From: Candidatus Aminicenantota bacterium
GTDB taxonomy: Bacteria; Acidobacteriota; UBA6911; RPQK01; JAJDTT01
Length of the DNA: 7,043 nt
NCBI GenBank assembly: GCA_026706325.1
Contig: JAPOYZ010000419.1
Coordinates: forward strand, 1-7,043
Reading direction: 5' to 3'
The stretch's first letter is position 1. The number at the start of each line of letters is the position of its first letter. Under the pieces are notes generated by a model, which was not told the origin of the DNA, ran no database searches, and saw nothing but the letters and a program-made list of their open reading frames with translations. Of the stretch, positions 6,634-7,043 are shown in pieces. The position numbers and the translations under genes were made by a program.

Positions 6634-6653
6634 GGGCCTCTATCGGCCCTTTT
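6634..6653 (+). terminator. Terminator-like hairpin after the transposase
   Basis: GGGCC (6634-6638) pairs with GGCCC (6645-6649) around 6 nt and is followed by TTTT (6650-6653). It lies 35 bp past the transposase stop. The stem is short and the T-run has only four bases, so it is a moderate intrinsic terminator candidate. Confidence 0.5.
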
Positions 6654-6707
6654 CGAGGCGAAAATAGAGCACAAAACTGACTTCAGCGCCTTTGAAAGCC
6701 GGGATTC

Positions 6708-6733
6708 GAGGGTCTTCCGAGCCAAAGACCCTC
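6708..6733. repeat. Subterminal 9-bp perfect hairpin in the insertion sequence
   Basis: GAGGGTCTT (6708-6716) and AAGACCCTC (6725-6733) form a perfect stem around an 8-nt loop, 42 bp inside the right terminal repeat. No T-run follows. It may be a second terminator, block transcription entering from the right, or be a structural transposition signal. No equivalent was seen at the left end. Confidence 0.6.
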
Positions 6734-6774
6734 ACCCATGAGCGTCGTCATGGACGAACGCCGCTCAACACCGA

Positions 6775-6790
6775 ATTCTCGGATAGCCTC
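6775..6790 (-). repeat. Right terminal inverted repeat (IRR)
   Basis: ATTCTCGGATAGCCTC is the reverse complement of the left end with one mismatch. It is followed directly by CTAG. Confidence 0.85.
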
Positions 6791-6794
6791 CTAG
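6791..6794. repeat. Right CTAG flank, probable target duplication
   Basis: This is the second copy of the CTAG found at 5016-5019. Removing the element and one CTAG rebuilds AGCGGCTAGCTGCT, a 14-bp palindrome with a single mismatched pair. Confidence 0.65.
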
Positions 6795-6804
6795 CTGCTG
6801 TTAT

Positions 6805-6838
6805 CGACTGCAGGGAGGTGACGACTGCAGGAAGGTGA
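6805..6838 (+). repeat. Two tandem 17-bp repeats
   Basis: CGACTGCAGGGAGGTGA (6805-6821) is followed immediately by CGACTGCAGGAAGGTGA (6822-6838), differing at one base. The repeats lie 10 bp outside the insertion sequence and about 60 bp upstream of a predicted promoter. They could be paired regulator sites, a REP-like intergenic repeat, or a simple duplication. Confidence 0.7.
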
Positions 6839-6849
6839 CAGTCCCCTTC
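6831..6849. promoter_or_regulatory. Imperfect 19-bp dyad, candidate operator or REP-like unit
   Basis: GAAGGTGACAGTCCCCTTC is symmetrical about 6840 with eight of nine base pairs matching. It overlaps the second tandem repeat. Its position upstream of the promoter at 6899-6928 suggests a protein-binding site. The GGTGACAGTCCCC core also resembles intergenic repeats I recall from other GC-rich genomes, which I cannot verify here. Confidence 0.35.
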
Positions 6850-6898
6850 TCCACACCGCCAAGTCTCGTATCCGCATCCAAACCGACGTTACCCCGCC

Positions 6899-6928
6899 TT
6901 GACCGCCCGATTCGGCGTCCCCTACGAT
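6899..6928 (+). promoter_or_regulatory. Sigma70-like promoter for the Tat-signal gene
   Basis: TTGACC (6899-6904, five of six to TTGACA) and TACGAT (6923-6928, four of six to TATAAT) are separated by 18 bp. Transcription would start near 6935, giving a leader of about 30 nt that contains the C-run and the ribosome binding site. Confidence 0.45.
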
Positions 6929-6941
6929 TCACCCTATTTCA

Positions 6942-6951
6942 CCCCCCCCCC
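6942..6951 (+). repeat. Run of ten C in the leader of the Tat-signal gene
   Basis: Ten consecutive C lie directly before the GGAAAGGA ribosome binding site (6952-6959) and 16 bp before the ATG. Such runs are prone to length change by slippage and also to sequencing error. Confidence 0.8.
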
Positions 6952-6967
6952 GGAAAGGACGGTCGTC

Positions 6968-7043
6968 ATGGTGAGATCGGAGGCGGAATCCCATTCCATC
7001 AGCCGCCGAATGTTTTTCCCAAGTGGGACGGCAGCCGGTACGG
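6968..7043 (+). CDS. Start of a Tat-exported protein, 3' partial
   Basis: An ATG at 6968 follows GGAAAGGA (6952-6959) with 8 nt spacing, an excellent ribosome binding site. The 25 visible codons stay open to the window edge. They read MVRSEAESHS, then ISRRMFF and PSGTAAGT. SRRMFF fits the twin-arginine consensus (S/T-R-R-x-F-L/F), and the small-residue stretch after it looks like the start of a hydrophobic core. The product is therefore probably folded in the cytoplasm and exported by the Tat system. The mature domain is outside the window, so the function cannot be named; in related bacteria such leaders often precede oxidoreductases or DUF1501-type and sulfatase-like proteins. The gene probably has its own promoter (6899-6928), because the insertion sequence separates it from the upstream hydrolase gene. 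Confidence 0.75.
   Translation, partial: MVRSEAESHSISRRMFFPSGTAAGT

Larger units (their letters stand above)
5020..6790 (+). mobile_element. IS1182-family insertion sequence, apparently complete
   Basis: This 1,771-bp element has one transposase gene that fills most of it, 16-bp terminal inverted repeats with one mismatch, and CTAG on each side. Its size and single long DDE transposase with a central coiled coil and a C-terminal Cys cluster match the IS1182 family. The reading frame is unbroken and the ends are almost identical, suggesting recent insertion and possible activity. The ends are ambiguous: counting the flanks, the inverted repeat can be drawn as 25 bp (5011-5035 and 6775-6799, two mismatches). 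An empty site or a second copy would be needed to fix the borders. The 192 bp after the transposase hold no gene, only a terminator-like hairpin and a strong 9-bp subterminal hairpin. Confidence 0.88.

Overview
The window is GC-rich bacterial DNA with tightly packed genes. Its gene types suggest a soil or marine Acidobacteriota-like or Planctomycetota-like lineage: an FG-GAP/VCBS beta-propeller protein, a secreted dienelactone-hydrolase-like esterase, a D-carbamoylase-type nitrilase, a CcmH-like protein with a CxCxC motif, and a Tat-signal gene start. This assignment is an inference from gene content. No rRNA, tRNA or other taxonomic marker is present.

Layout, left to right. (1) Positions 3-1070 (+) hold the 3' part of a calcium-binding-type VCBS/FG-GAP repeat protein whose start lies outside the window. 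(2) A short convergent gap (1071-1152) carries a hairpin that could terminate transcription from both sides. (3) A two-gene minus-strand unit reads from 3247 down to 1153. It holds an N-carbamoyl-D-amino-acid-hydrolase-like nitrilase with Glu47/Lys127/Cys172 all in place, then a signal-peptide-bearing alpha/beta hydrolase. (4) A 99-bp divergent intergenic region (3248-3346) carries a perfect 7-bp dyad and an extended -10 box that runs directly into the next start codon. (5) A plus-strand pair follows: a CcmH-like membrane protein (3347-3808) and a membrane-anchored alpha/beta hydrolase (3862-5019). (6) An apparently intact IS1182-type insertion sequence (about 5020-6790) has one 501-codon DDE transposase, 16-bp terminal inverted repeats and flanking CTAG. 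It sits exactly on the stop codon of the preceding hydrolase. (7) The right flank (6795-6967) has a 17-bp tandem repeat, an imperfect dyad, a sigma70-like promoter and a run of ten C. It leads into the first 25 codons of a Tat-exported protein (6968 to the window edge).

The nitrilase and esterase probably share a transcript and may act on the same class of small amide or ester substrates, but no substrate can be read from the sequence. The CcmH-like gene and the second hydrolase are probably co-transcribed by position, with no obvious functional link. The most informative structures are in and around the insertion sequence. One is its placement on a near-palindromic CTAG target at a stop codon. 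The other is a hairpin that would hide the transposase start codon in read-through transcripts but not in transcripts from the element's own predicted promoter. I saw no CRISPR array, RNA gene, defence island or clearly new multi-gene system.
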